Counted from the first letter of the stretch, positions 16,236 through 24,767 are shown. The stretch: 56,611 nucleotides of DNA from Streptomyces viridochromogenes (GCF_001270495.1 NZ_LGUR01000232.1:1-56611), one strand, 5' to 3'. Numbers and translations are program-made. The notes: generated by a model from the sequence alone, not told the origin.

Positions 16236-16616
16236 ATGCTGCGGTACATGCGTTCAACTTTCACATCCCTTGCAATGCCCCTGCTCGCCCTGTTCGCTCC
16301 ATTCGCCCTGTTCGCGGTGACGACCGGTACGCCTGCGCACGCCGCGCCCCAAGCGGCGGCATCCCGGGAATCGTCGCGATCGATGCAGGGTTCGATGAGC
16401 GCCCCCGACTGCGTGCACCTCACCGTGGACTGGCGCTACACCTTCGTCAGCAACGACTGCTCCAGCACCTACACCCTGACCGTCGCCTACCTGGACGGCA
16501 CGGAGGTCCCCTGCCGAACGGCGGCTCCCGGCGATCGGATCACCTTCCCGGGGCGCGGAACTCAGGGCAACGAGGTCCTGGGCGCCGTCCTGTGCGACAG
16601 CGGCGGGAGCGCCTGA
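16236..16616 (+). CDS. secreted alpha-amylase inhibitor, tendamistat/HAIM family
   Basis: A 126-residue precursor with a Sec signal peptide ending in AHA, giving a mature protein of about 90 residues. It has four Cys spaced as in tendamistat: 6 residues from the first Cys to the WRY triad, 6 from that triad to the second Cys, 17 between the second and third, and 26 (27 in tendamistat) between the third and fourth. The inhibitory Trp-Arg-Tyr loop is intact (HLTVDWRYTF). The family blocks animal and insect alpha-amylases with tight binding. The ATG at 16236 follows AAGGGA by 9 nt. It lies just upstream of an amylase-type gene. The identification rests on the motif and Cys spacing and is strong. 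Confidence 0.9.
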   Translation: MLRYMRSTFTSLAMPLLALFAPFALFAVTTGTPAHAAPQAAASRESSRSMQGSMSAPDCVHLTVDWRYTFVSNDCSSTYTLTVAYLDGTEVPCRTAAPGDRITFPGRGTQGNEVLGAVLCDSGGSA

Positions 16617-16664
16617 CGGGCAGAACCCTTTACGCGGCTGTCATGTCCCTGTAGCTTCCACGCC

Positions 16665-16699
16665 GCAAGAGCTTTCAGGAATTTTCCGGCTGCTCTTGC
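16665..16699. promoter_or_regulatory. inverted repeat upstream of the amylase gene
   Basis: gcaagagc (16665-16672) and gctcttgc (16692-16699) form an 8-bp inverted repeat about 50 bp before the amylase start. CTTGCA-type repeats bound by MalR/Reg1 (LacI family) are known at Streptomyces amylase promoters; binding here is inferred. Confidence 0.4.
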
Positions 16700-16745
16700 A
16701 GGGACGCTCGAAGCCGCCCGGGATCCGCCCCGTATTGGAGTCGCC

Positions 16746-18035
16746 ATGAGATCTGCATCTCCGCGCCGGCCACGACGCCCCCTGGTGGCGTTCGTGGCGG
16801 CGACCGGACTGCTTGGGCTGGTGTCCACAACGCCGGCCGCAGACCTGGCGGTTCCACTTCAGCCGGTGGCCGACACGGCCAACACCGCGACGGTCCTCTA
16901 CTACACGAAGACCAAGAACTGGTCCTCGACGTATCTGCATTACGCGCCGGACGGTGGCTCATGGACGGCCGTCCCCGGCACGCAGATGGAGAGCGCCTGT
17001 ACGGACTGGGTGAAGAACACCGTCGACCTCGGCTCGGCCGCCGGACTGCAAGCCACCTTCAACAACGGCAGCGGCACCTGGGACAACAACGGCGGCAACA
17101 ACTACGCGCTGGGCACGGGCACCATCACCGTCAAGGACGGCGTGATCGCGCACAGCGACCCGTGTGCCGACACCGGCACGGGCGACGGCAACCAGGCCAC
17201 GGTCTACTACTCGACCGCGACCTCCGGCTGGACCACTGCGAACATGCACTACGCACCCGCCGGCGGATCGTGGACGACGGCGCCCGGTGTCGGCATGGAG
17301 TCCGCCTGCACCGGCTGGTGGAAGAAGTCTCTCGACCTCGGCACCGCCACCTCGCTGAAGGCGGCCTTCAACAACGGCAACGGCGTGTGGGACAACAACA
17401 ACAGCGCCGACTACACGATCCCGACCGGTACCACGACCGTGAAGGACAAGACGGTCGCCACCGGCGCCGCCGACCCTTGCGCCGCCGAGGAGCCCGACAC
17501 CGGGGCGCCCACCACACCGACCAAGGTCACCGCGAGCGCCACCGACACGTCGATCGTGGTGAGCTGGGACGCCGCGACCGACGACACGGGGGTGACCAGG
17601 TACCAGGTCACACGGACCGGTGGAACCACGGGCACCGTCGTCACGGACGTCGGCTCAACCGTCCACTCCGACACTGGACTTGAGGAGAAGACCGCCTACA
17701 CCTACACCGTGAAGGCCGTCGACGCCGCCGGGAACACCTCACCCGCCTCCGTCGAGGCGACCGCGACGACCGGCGAGAAGGCCCCCGCCCCGGCCGCCGG
17801 CACCCCGCTCGGCGCGGACCCCCGCAAAGACCCCGTCTACTTCGTTCTCACCGCCCGCTTCTACGACGGCGACAGCTCCGACAACCGCGGCGGCAGCCAG
17901 CACACCAAGTCCGGCAACGCGGCCAACAACGACCCCATGTTCCGGGGCGACTTCAAGGGCCTGGTCGAAAAGCTCGAAGTGAGACCCCGATCCGCGACCC
18001 CTCAGCTGCGGACGAGGACGCCCAAGTCCTTGTGA
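16746..18035 (+). CDS. truncated secreted alpha-amylase: two CBM25 domains, FN3, catalytic domain lost
   Basis: The reading frame (429 residues) has a signal peptide (about 1-35). Two CBM25 starch-binding domains follow: about 47-140 with HYAPDGGSWTAVPG and FNNGSGTWDNNGGNNY, and about 150-240 with a matching set. Next is a fibronectin III domain (about 252-340), and then only the first ~50 residues of a GH13 amylase barrel (DPVYFVLTARFYDGDSSDN, GDFKGLVEKLE). Homology stops near 17979 in the middle of the first barrel helix; the last ~18 residues are unrelated and run antisense into the next gene. The catalytic Asp/Glu/Asp are absent, so no hydrolysis is possible. A secreted starch-binding protein could still be made. 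Its upstream neighbour is an amylase inhibitor. Confidence 0.9.
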   Translation: MRSASPRRPRRPLVAFVAATGLLGLVSTTPAADLAVPLQPVADTANTATVLYYTKTKNWSSTYLHYAPDGGSWTAVPGTQMESACTDWVKNTVDLGSAAGLQATFNNGSGTWDNNGGNNYALGTGTITVKDGVIAHSDPCADTGTGDGNQATVYYSTATSGWTTANMHYAPAGGSWTTAPGVGMESACTGWWKKSLDLGTATSLKAAFNNGNGVWDNNNSADYTIPTGTTTVKDKTVATGAADPCAAEEPDTGAPTTPTKVTASATDTSIVVSWDAATDDTGVTRYQVTRTGGTTGTVVTDVGSTVHSDTGLEEKTAYTYTVKAVDAAGNTSPASVEATATTGEKAPAPAAGTPLGADPRKDPVYFVLTARFYDGDSSDNRGGSQHTKSGNAANNDPMFRGDFKGLVEKLEVRPRSATPQLRTRTPKSL

Positions 18036-18733
18036 CCCACTCCCGGTGCGCTCAGCGCCAGCCAGCCGTGGCCGCGTATCCGGGTGGCGGCGCTGATCCG
18101 GGTGGGATCCACCGACAGATGGGAGCTGGCAGTGATGGCGTCCGCCGTGCCCTCGTTGGGCTCGGCCTCGTCATACTCCGGATCGAAGTCCTCGTCGTCG
18201 ACGCGCAGGTCTTCCCAAGGCAGTGGTTCACCTACCCACGCGGGATCGTCCTCGCACGCGTACAGGCGCCGGATGCGTCCCTGCTCGGCGACCACCCAGA
18301 CATTCGATCCACCCGCTTCGTCCTCAAAGAACATCTGGGCTTCGCCGCACTGGACGCTCAGCCGTTCCACCGCGCTCATCCACTCGTCCCAGTCGACGCC
18401 GACCACGTCCGCCAAGTTCCCGGTGATCAGCCGCCAGCCGTCCAGTTCCGGCGTGACGAACACCGGAACCGCGCCTGGCCTGTGCGGCAGCCGCTCGACG
18501 TCCGCCCCTTCGTCGAACGTGACAGGGAACCGGTCGTGGAGGTCCAAGGCCGTGAACAGACCCTCGTAGCGCTCGCCGGGCACCGCGTACCACCAACTGT
18601 CCGAGAAAAGCGGGGAGGGCACTTCGTAACAGGCCCTGAGCAGTGCCCGGCGTGCCAGCAGCGTTCTGTCGCGCTCGCCCAGACGGTCGGTGAATCCGGC
18701 TTCCAGCAGCGCACCCAGCCTGTTCTCGATCAT
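18002..18733 (-). CDS. protein of unknown function
   Basis: A cytoplasmic, acidic protein of 243 residues that I do not recognise. It has aromatic-rich segments (FSDSWWYAVPGERYEG, GVDWDEWMSAVERL) and an acidic stretch DDEDFDPEYDEAEPNEG near residue 180. No catalytic motif, membrane helix or signal was seen. Its 3' end overlaps the truncated amylase tail by 34 bp, so it probably arrived with, or was exposed by, the rearrangement that removed the amylase catalytic domain. The look is reminiscent of small immunity-type proteins, but there is no firm evidence. Confidence 0.7.
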   Translation of the reverse strand: MIENRLGALLEAGFTDRLGERDRTLLARRALLRACYEVPSPLFSDSWWYAVPGERYEGLFTALDLHDRFPVTFDEGADVERLPHRPGAVPVFVTPELDGWRLITGNLADVVGVDWDEWMSAVERLSVQCGEAQMFFEDEAGGSNVWVVAEQGRIRRLYACEDDPAWVGEPLPWEDLRVDDEDFDPEYDEAEPNEGTADAITASSHLSVDPTRISAATRIRGHGWLALSAPGVGHKDLGVLVRS

Positions 18734-18788
18734 GAGTCAGGAGCATAGGGCGAGCCACTGACAATGACCGGGGCGCCGACATCGCAAT

Positions 18789-18812
18789 GGCAAGGAGAGC
18801 ACTCTCCTTGCC
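18789..18812. promoter_or_regulatory. 24-bp near-perfect palindrome
   Basis: ggcaaggagag and ctctccttgcc are exact 11-bp inverted arms separated by two bases, 24 bp upstream of the rifamycin-associated element. It is either an operator for the divergent unknown gene or the phosphotransferase, or a hairpin. Confidence 0.45.
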
Positions 18813-18835
18813 ACTCTCAACTTATAGCGCGCCGG

Positions 18836-18854
18836 GGGGCTTGCGGCAAGGCCC
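18836..18854 (+). promoter_or_regulatory. rifamycin-associated element (RAE)
   Basis: GGGGCTTGCGGCAAGGCCC matches the 19-bp element described upstream of rifamycin-inducible resistance genes in actinomycetes. A -10-like CAGAAT lies at 18866-18871, about 12 bp downstream, the expected arrangement. It predicts induction of the downstream phosphotransferase by rifamycins. Confidence 0.85.
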
Positions 18855-18946
18855 GGGTCGGGGCGCAGAATCGTCGGCCGAGGCCACGGCCTGCGGAAAC
18901 ATGGGGGTGCCTCAGAAGGGAGGCATCCAGGGGTGGAGGTATCACG

Positions 18947-21544
18947 TTGATCGGGCAGTACGTGTGGGATCTGCAAGAGGTTGAGGAGAGGCAGGTCGCG
19001 GTCGTCGGCGGCAAGGGCGCGCACCTGGGCGGGCTGTCGCGGATCGAGGGCATCCGTGTACCGGCCGGCTTCTGCGTGACGACGGACGCCTTCCGGCGGA
19101 TCATGGCGGAAGCGCCGTCGATCGACGATCGGCTCGATCAGCTGTCGCGTCTGAAACCGGACGACCGGGAGGCGATCCGCACGCTCAGCGCGCAGATCCG
19201 TCAGGCCATCGAAGGGATCGCGATCCCGCCCGATCTCGCGGCGGCGATCGCCCGCGCGCTAGCCCAGCTCGGCGAACAGGCCGCCTACGCCGTCCGATCC
19301 AGCGCGACGGCGGAGGACCTGCCGACGGCCTCCTTCGCCGGCCAGCAGGACACATACCTGAACGTCGTGGGGCCGACGGCGATCCTCCAGCACGTCAGCC
19401 GGTGCTGGGCCTCGCTGTTCACCGAGCGGGCCGTGACGTACCGTCAGCGGAACGGCATCGACCACCGTACGGTCGCCATGGCCGTGGTCGTGCAGCGGAT
19501 GGTCTTCCCGTCTGCGGCCGGCATCCTGTTCACGGCCGACCCCGTCACGGGCAACCGGAAGACCGCCACCGTGGACGCGGGCTTCGGCCTCGGCGAGGCC
19601 CTGGTCTCCGGCCTGGTGAACCCGGACGTCTTCAAGGTGCGAGACGGCGAGGTCGTCGCCAGGGCGATCGCCGCCAAGCAGCGGGCAGTTCACGCCCTGC
19701 CGGCCGGCGGTACGCGGGAAGTGGCGATCGACTCGCAGCGGCAGGAGCAGCCGGCGCTGACGGATGCGCAGGTCGTGCGGCTCGTGCAGCTCGGGCGGCG
19801 GATCGAGGCGCACTTCGGCCGCCCCCAGGACATCGAATGGTGCCTGGTCGACGATGACTTCCAGATCGTTCAGAGCCGGCCGATCACGACGCTGTTCCCC
19901 ATCCCCGAGACCGGCGACCAGGAGAATCACGTCTACGTCTCCGTCGGCCATCAGCAGATGATGACCGACCCCATGAAGCCCCTCGGGTTCTCCATGTGGC
20001 AGCTGACGGCCATGGTGCCGATGCACGAGGCCGGCGGGAGGCTGTTCGTCGACGTCACCCGGCGTCTGGCGTCGCCCGCGAGCCGCGCCGGCCTCCTGGA
20101 CCTCATCGGGAGAGGCGATCCTCTGATCAGGGACGCTCTTGAGACCGTCCTGGAGCGCGACGACTTCGTGCCGTCGCTCCCGGACGCGGGTCCCGGCGGG
20201 CCACGGGCCGGCGGTGCGTCCGCCCCGATCGAGACCGATCCGGCCGTCGTCACCGAGCTGATCGAGCGCAGCCAGGCGTCCGTCGCCGCCTTGGAGCGCG
20301 ACATCCGGACGAAGACCGGACCGGCTCTGTTCGATTTCCTGCTGGAGGCCTTCGAGGAGCACAAGCGGGTTCTCAGTGATCCGCTGAGCATTCAGGCGAT
20401 CATGGCGGGGATGGAGGCCACGTGGTGGCTCAACGACAAGCTGAAGGAGTGGCTGGGCGAGAAGAACGCGGCCGACACCCTCACGCTGTCCGCCCCCGAC
20501 AACGTCACGTCGGAGATGGGACTGGCGCTGCTCGACGTCGCGGACGTGATCCGTCGGCATCCGGAGGTGGTGGCGTTTCTGCAGGACGTGGAGGACGAGG
20601 GCTTCCTGGACGAGCTGCCGAAGCTCACGGGCGGGGCCGAGGCTCGCGACGCCATCGAGGGCTACCTCGACCGGTACGGCATGCGCTGCGTCGGCGAGAT
20701 CGACATCACGAGGCCGCGCTGGCGCGAGCGTCCCACCATGCTCGTGCCCGTGATCCTCGACAACGTGAGGATCTTCGAGCCGGGCGCCGCCGAGCGGCGC
20801 TTCGAGCAAGGGCGGCAGAAGGCTCGGATGAAGGAAGAGGACGTCCTGTCCCGTTTGCGGGCTCTGCCGGACGGCGGCCGGAAGGCCGACGAGGCCAAGC
20901 GGATGATCGACCGGGTCCGCACCTTCATCGGGTACCGGGAGTACCCGAAGTACGGCATCATCAGCCGCTACTTCGTCTACAAGCAGGCCCTGCTGAGGGA
21001 GGCGGAGCGCCTCGTGCGGGCCGGCGTGCTTCCTGAGCAGGAGGACATCTTCTACCTCACGTTCCAGGAGCTCCACGACGTCGTTCGCTCGCACCGGGTG
21101 GATGACCGGCTCATCCAGCAGCGCAAGGACGCGTTCCGGTCGTACCACGCGCTCACACCGCCCCGGGTGCTCACATCGGATGGTGAGGCCGTCAGCGGGG
21201 CGTACCGGCGCGACGACGTGCCGCCCGGCGCCCTGGTCGGCGTAGCGGTTTCCGCCGGGACCGTCGAGGGTAGGGCCCGCGTCATCCTTGACATGGCGGA
21301 CGCCGATCTCGAAGCGGGCGACATCCTGGTCACGCCCTTCACGGACCCCAGCTGGTCACCGCTGTTCGTCGGAATCGCGGGCCTGGTGACGGAGGTGGGC
21401 GGCCTGATGACCCACGGCGCGGTGATCGCCCGGGAGTACGGCTTGCCGGCCGTCGTGGGCGTGGAGCAGGCCACCCGGCTGATCCGGGACGGTCAGCGGG
21501 TCCGCGTGCACGGAACCGACGGCTACGTCGAGATCCTGTCTTGA
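18947..21544 (+). CDS. rph: rifampin phosphotransferase (RPH)
   Basis: This enzyme transfers the beta-phosphate of ATP to a hydroxyl of the rifamycin ansa bridge through a phospho-His intermediate and inactivates the drug. The TTG start at 18947 has GGAGG 7 nt upstream and gives 865 residues, close to the 867 of characterised RPH. Domain order fits the family. The ATP-grasp domain (about 1-310) has VGGKGAHLGGLSRIEG and YAVRSSATAEDLPTASFAG. A rifamycin-binding domain follows (about 325-750). The C-terminal swivelling His domain has GGLMTHGAVIAREYG with the catalytic His. A RAE lies 92 bp upstream, so expression is probably rifamycin-inducible. A PEP synthase is excluded by the RAE and length. 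Confidence 0.95.
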   Translation: MIGQYVWDLQEVEERQVAVVGGKGAHLGGLSRIEGIRVPAGFCVTTDAFRRIMAEAPSIDDRLDQLSRLKPDDREAIRTLSAQIRQAIEGIAIPPDLAAAIARALAQLGEQAAYAVRSSATAEDLPTASFAGQQDTYLNVVGPTAILQHVSRCWASLFTERAVTYRQRNGIDHRTVAMAVVVQRMVFPSAAGILFTADPVTGNRKTATVDAGFGLGEALVSGLVNPDVFKVRDGEVVARAIAAKQRAVHALPAGGTREVAIDSQRQEQPALTDAQVVRLVQLGRRIEAHFGRPQDIEWCLVDDDFQIVQSRPITTLFPIPETGDQENHVYVSVGHQQMMTDPMKPLGFSMWQLTAMVPMHEAGGRLFVDVTRRLASPASRAGLLDLIGRGDPLIRDALETVLERDDFVPSLPDAGPGGPRAGGASAPIETDPAVVTELIERSQASVAALERDIRTKTGPALFDFLLEAFEEHKRVLSDPLSIQAIMAGMEATWWLNDKLKEWLGEKNAADTLTLSAPDNVTSEMGLALLDVADVIRRHPEVVAFLQDVEDEGFLDELPKLTGGAEARDAIEGYLDRYGMRCVGEIDITRPRWRERPTMLVPVILDNVRIFEPGAAERRFEQGRQKARMKEEDVLSRLRALPDGGRKADEAKRMIDRVRTFIGYREYPKYGIISRYFVYKQALLREAERLVRAGVLPEQEDIFYLTFQELHDVVRSHRVDDRLIQQRKDAFRSYHALTPPRVLTSDGEAVSGAYRRDDVPPGALVGVAVSAGTVEGRARVILDMADADLEAGDILVTPFTDPSWSPLFVGIAGLVTEVGGLMTHGAVIAREYGLPAVVGVEQATRLIRDGQRVRVHGTDGYVEILS

Positions 21545-21781
21545 CCCGCCTGCAAGAGCAGTGGGCACGCCCAGCGGTATCCGCGCACGTGACCTTCGCT
21601 GCCGCAAGGTCGATACTGCCGACAGCAGGGGTTTCGCCGAGCAGCCACCGACCGTCCCTGAAGCCTCACAACCCGTCGTCGAGCCCCCCGGGACCACCAA
21701 GATCGGATACCGATTCAGCCCAGCCTGACCTGCTAGAACGAAGGTCATGAGCCCATCTGCCGGCCTCACCAGGAGGTACTC

Positions 21782-22774
21782 ATGAAGATGCTGATCAATG
21801 TCGCGGAGACCGTGGTCGCGGACGCGCTGCGCGGGATGGCGGCCGCCCACCCCGAGCTGGTCGTCGATGTGGACAATCGGGTGATCGTACGGCGGGACGC
21901 GCCCGTGGCGGGGAAGGTCGCCCTCGTTTCCGGTGGCGGGTCGGGGCACGAGCCGCTGCACGGTGGTTTCGTGGGTCCGGGGATGTTGTCGGCGGCCTGT
22001 CCGGGGGAGGTGTTCACGTCGCCGGTGCCCGATCAGATGGTGCGGGCCGCGGCCGCAGTGGACAGCGGGGCGGGCGTGCTGTTCATCGTCAAGAACTACA
22101 CGGGCGACGTCCTCAACTTCGACATGGCGGCCGAGCTCGCCGAGGACGAGGGCATCCAGGTCGCGAAGGTGCTGGTCAACGATGACGTGGCGGTGACCGA
22201 CAGCCTCTACACGGCCGGGCGGCGCGGCACGGGCGCGACCTTGTTCGTCGAGAAGATCGCCGGTGCGGCGGCGGACGAGGGGCAGCCATTGGAGCGAGTG
22301 GAGGCGATCGGGCGTCAGGTCAACGAGAACGCCCGCAGCTTCGGCGTCGCCCTCAGCGCCTGCACCACGCCCGCCAAGGGCAGCCCCACCTTCGATCTGC
22401 CGCCCGGCGAGCTGGAGTTGGGCATCGGCATCCACGGCGAGCCCGGCCGGGAGCGGCGGGCGATGATGACGTCGGGCGAGATCGCCGACTTCGCCGTGGG
22501 CGCCGTCCTGGCGGACATGACCCCGCGCAACCCGGTCCTCGTCCTGGTCAACGGCATGGGCGGGACACCGTTGTTGGAGCTGTACGGCTTCAACGCCGAG
22601 GTCCAGCGGGTGCTCGCCGAGCGCGGCGTCGCCGTCGCCCACACCCTCGTCGGCAACTACGTCACCTCGCTCGACATGGCCGGGGCCTCCGTCACCCTGT
22701 GCCAGGTGGACGAGGAGTTGCTGCGACTGTGGAACGCGCCGGTGAAGACGCCGGGGCTGCGGTGGGGTATGTGA
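21782..22774 (+). CDS. dhaK: dihydroxyacetone kinase subunit DhaK
   Basis: DhaK binds dihydroxyacetone covalently through a His hemiaminal and receives phosphate from DhaL-ADP. The 330-residue protein shows the phosphate/substrate loop SGGGSGHEPLHGG (about 50-62) and the active-site His in GIHGEPGRE (about 218). An AGGAGG site precedes the ATG. It is followed by dhaL and dhaM, so this is the PTS-dependent three-subunit system that feeds dihydroxyacetone phosphate into glycolysis. A 13-bp repeat array lies just after it. Confidence 0.96.
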   Translation: MKMLINVAETVVADALRGMAAAHPELVVDVDNRVIVRRDAPVAGKVALVSGGGSGHEPLHGGFVGPGMLSAACPGEVFTSPVPDQMVRAAAAVDSGAGVLFIVKNYTGDVLNFDMAAELAEDEGIQVAKVLVNDDVAVTDSLYTAGRRGTGATLFVEKIAGAAADEGQPLERVEAIGRQVNENARSFGVALSACTTPAKGSPTFDLPPGELELGIGIHGEPGRERRAMMTSGEIADFAVGAVLADMTPRNPVLVLVNGMGGTPLLELYGFNAEVQRVLAERGVAVAHTLVGNYVTSLDMAGASVTLCQVDEELLRLWNAPVKTPGLRWGM

Positions 22775-22833
22775 TCAGGGTCTGTGATCCGGATCTGTGA
22801 TCCAGGTCTGTGATCCAGGTCTGTGATCCGGAG
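22770..22833. repeat. 13-bp tandem repeat between dhaK and dhaL
   Basis: Nearly five copies of a 13-mer (tgtgatccaggtc and variants) run from the dhaK stop codon into the spacer before dhaL. Units 3 and 4 are identical. The array is a replication-slippage type minisatellite and stretches the intercistronic spacer to 97 bp. Confidence 0.85.
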
Positions 22834-22871
22834 CCGGACGCCGCAACACACCTGCCACGCAAGGAGATCCA

Positions 22872-23471
22872 GTGCTCGACGCCGATTTCTTCCGCCGTTG
22901 GATGACGGCGACCGCCGCCTCCGTCGACCGTGAGGCGGAACGGCTCACCGCTCTCGACTCACCCATCGGGGACGCCGACCACGGCAGCAACCTGCAGCGC
23001 GGGTTCACCGCCGTGGCCGCGGAGCTGGAGAAGGAAGCCCCGCGGACGCCCGGCGCGGTCCTGACGCTCGCGGGGCGGCAGCTCATCTCGACGGTAGGCG
23101 GCGCGTCGGGGCCGCTGTACGGGACCCTGCTGCGCCGGACCGGCAAGGCCCTCGGCGAGGCGAGCGAGGTGAGCGAGGACCAGTTCGCTCAGGCGCTGCG
23201 GGCGGGGGTGGACGCGGTCATGACCCTCGGTGGTGCGGCGCCGGGTGACAAGACCATGATCGACGCGCTGGTGCCCGCCGTGGACGCGCTCGGCGACGGC
23301 TTCGCCGCGTCCCGGGCCGCCGCGGAGGAGGGCGCCCTGGCGACGACGCCGTTGCAGGCCCGCAAGGGGCGGGCCAGTTATCTCGGCGAGCGCAGCATCG
23401 GGCACCAGGATCCCGGTGCCACGTCCTCGGCGCTGCTGATCGCGGCACTGGCGGAGGCGCACGGTGAGTGA
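22872..23471 (+). CDS. dhaL: dihydroxyacetone kinase subunit DhaL
   Basis: DhaL is the ADP-binding subunit; its tightly bound ADP is rephosphorylated by DhaM and donates to dihydroxyacetone on DhaK. The 199-residue protein has the metal-binding Asp cluster DSPIGDADHGSNL (about 29-41) and the nucleotide loop STVGGASGPLYG (about 75-86). The C-terminal DPGATSSALL is family-typical. It uses a GTG start with AAGGAG upstream. The 3' end overlaps dhaM by 8 bp. Confidence 0.95.
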   Translation: MLDADFFRRWMTATAASVDREAERLTALDSPIGDADHGSNLQRGFTAVAAELEKEAPRTPGAVLTLAGRQLISTVGGASGPLYGTLLRRTGKALGEASEVSEDQFAQALRAGVDAVMTLGGAAPGDKTMIDALVPAVDALGDGFAASRAAAEEGALATTPLQARKGRASYLGERSIGHQDPGATSSALLIAALAEAHGE

Positions 23472-23886
23472 CGCGAAGGCGAGTGAGCGTCTCGTCGGCA
23501 TCGTGCTCGTCTCGCACAGCGCCCAGGTCGCCGCTGCGGTGGCCGAGCTGGCCCAGGGGCTCGCGGGCGGCGCTACGGCGGTACCGATCGCCCCGGCGGG
23601 CGGCACCGAGGGCGGCGAGCTCGGCACCAGCGCCGAACTGATCGCCGCGGCGGCCGCCTCCGTGGACCGCGGCGCCGGGGTCGCGATCATCACCGACCTG
23701 GGCAGCGCGGTCCTCACCGTGAAGGCCCTGCTCGCGGAGGGCGACGAACTCCCGGACAACTCGCGCCTGGTGGACGCCCCGTTCGTCGAAGGCGCCGTCG
23801 CCGCGGTCGTCACGGCGGCAACAGGCGCCGACCTGGCGGCGGTTGAGGCTGCCGCCACGGAGGCGTACACGTATCGGAAGACGTGA
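23464..23886 (+). CDS. dhaM: dihydroxyacetone kinase phosphotransfer subunit DhaM
   Basis: DhaM is an EIIA(Man)-like protein that passes phosphate from HPr of the PTS to ADP on DhaL. The 140-residue protein carries the phospho-His in VLVSHSAQ (about residue 17). It lacks the HPr and EI-like extensions of the E. coli protein, as is usual in actinobacteria. Its GTG start overlaps the dhaL stop, so the two are translationally coupled. Confidence 0.93.
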   Translation: MSDAKASERLVGIVLVSHSAQVAAAVAELAQGLAGGATAVPIAPAGGTEGGELGTSAELIAAAAASVDRGAGVAIITDLGSAVLTVKALLAEGDELPDNSRLVDAPFVEGAVAAVVTAATGADLAAVEAAATEAYTYRKT

Positions 23887-23969
23887 GGCGCGCGCCTGCC
23901 CATGCGCGATGGTGCCGCGTACGCCCCCTCACCACACGCATCGCACCCATCACCCCAAGGACCGCTCCC

Positions 23970-24632
23970 CTACCCGACACCCTCCGCCGCAACGCCCAGC
24001 GCCGAGCGCAGCGTCGCCGCCAACTCGGTCTGTGCCGCTGCGCGGTCCGGGTGGGCGTCGGCGGTGCGCCAGGCGTAGTGCTCGACCGCAGCGCGCAGGG
24101 CCGCGTTGAACATCGCCGCCTGGATCGTCGGACGCAGATCGTCCGCGGCGGCCCCAGCACGTTCGGCGAGGGCGCGGGCGAACACCGGTTCGACCTCGTC
24201 GTACGTCTGGAGCCAGATCGCCCGTAGGCCGGGCTCGGTGCGGGTCAGCCGTACCAGTGCCCCCACGGTCGCCCGGTCGGGTCCGGCGAGCAGGTCGTCC
24301 TCGTCCGCAAGTGCGCGGTCGAGGAGTTCCTCGAGGGGCTGGTCGGCACCCCATTGGCGCAGGCAGTCGACGATGAGGTCGATGCCGGCCGAGAACAGCG
24401 GCCGTACGCAGCTCTCCTTGCTCGGGAAGTAGCGCCACACGGTTCGCGAGGACACACCGACCGCCGCTCCGATCTGCTCGCCCGTGGTCGCCGTCACGCC
24501 CTGGGTGACGAACAGATCCACAGCAGCCCGCGCGATGTCCAGCCGGATCTCGGCCTTGCGCTCCTCGGTCAGCGGCGGTCGTCCTGCGGGTCGGCTCGTG
24601 GTCCGGCTCGTACGTCCACGGGCTGCGGTCAT
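23970..24632 (-). CDS. TetR-family transcriptional regulator
   Basis: A 220-residue repressor with an N-terminal HTH (about 40-85; TGEQIGAAVGVSSRTVWRYF) preceded by an Arg-rich arm, and an all-helical ligand domain. A GGAGG site precedes the ATG. It is divergent from the SDR gene, and an ATGTC-N7-GACAT palindrome lies between them, so control of the SDR and itself is likely. The ligand is unknown. Confidence 0.92.
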   Translation of the reverse strand: MTAARGRTSRTTSRPAGRPPLTEERKAEIRLDIARAAVDLFVTQGVTATTGEQIGAAVGVSSRTVWRYFPSKESCVRPLFSAGIDLIVDCLRQWGADQPLEELLDRALADEDDLLAGPDRATVGALVRLTRTEPGLRAIWLQTYDEVEPVFARALAERAGAAADDLRPTIQAAMFNAALRAAVEHYAWRTADAHPDRAAAQTELAATLRSALGVAAEGVG

Positions 24633-24696
24633 GTTGTCCTCCGGCCGACGCTGATCGCTCTTCCGGAATTCTCCACGAGGTTCTCCTCGCAAGTTT

Positions 24697-24713
24697 ATGT
24701 CACTCAGAGACAT
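24697..24713. promoter_or_regulatory. candidate TetR operator
   Basis: ATGTC-N7-GACAT is a 17-bp inverted repeat in the AT-richer TetR/SDR intergenic gap, 65 bp from the TetR start. Position and symmetry fit a TetR site. Confidence 0.55.
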
Positions 24714-24767
24714 TAAGTCGTAGGGTGAGGCCCCGGGGGCGTTCGGCACGCCCCCGGGGACACATGG

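Noticed and set aside
18764..18946. Longer N-terminus for the phosphotransferase
   Set aside because: It would translate through the RAE and promoter; TTG 18947 with GGAGG and the family start GQYVWDL fit better.
22770..22833. CRISPR array
   Set aside because: The units are contiguous 13-mers with no spacers and no cas genes nearby.
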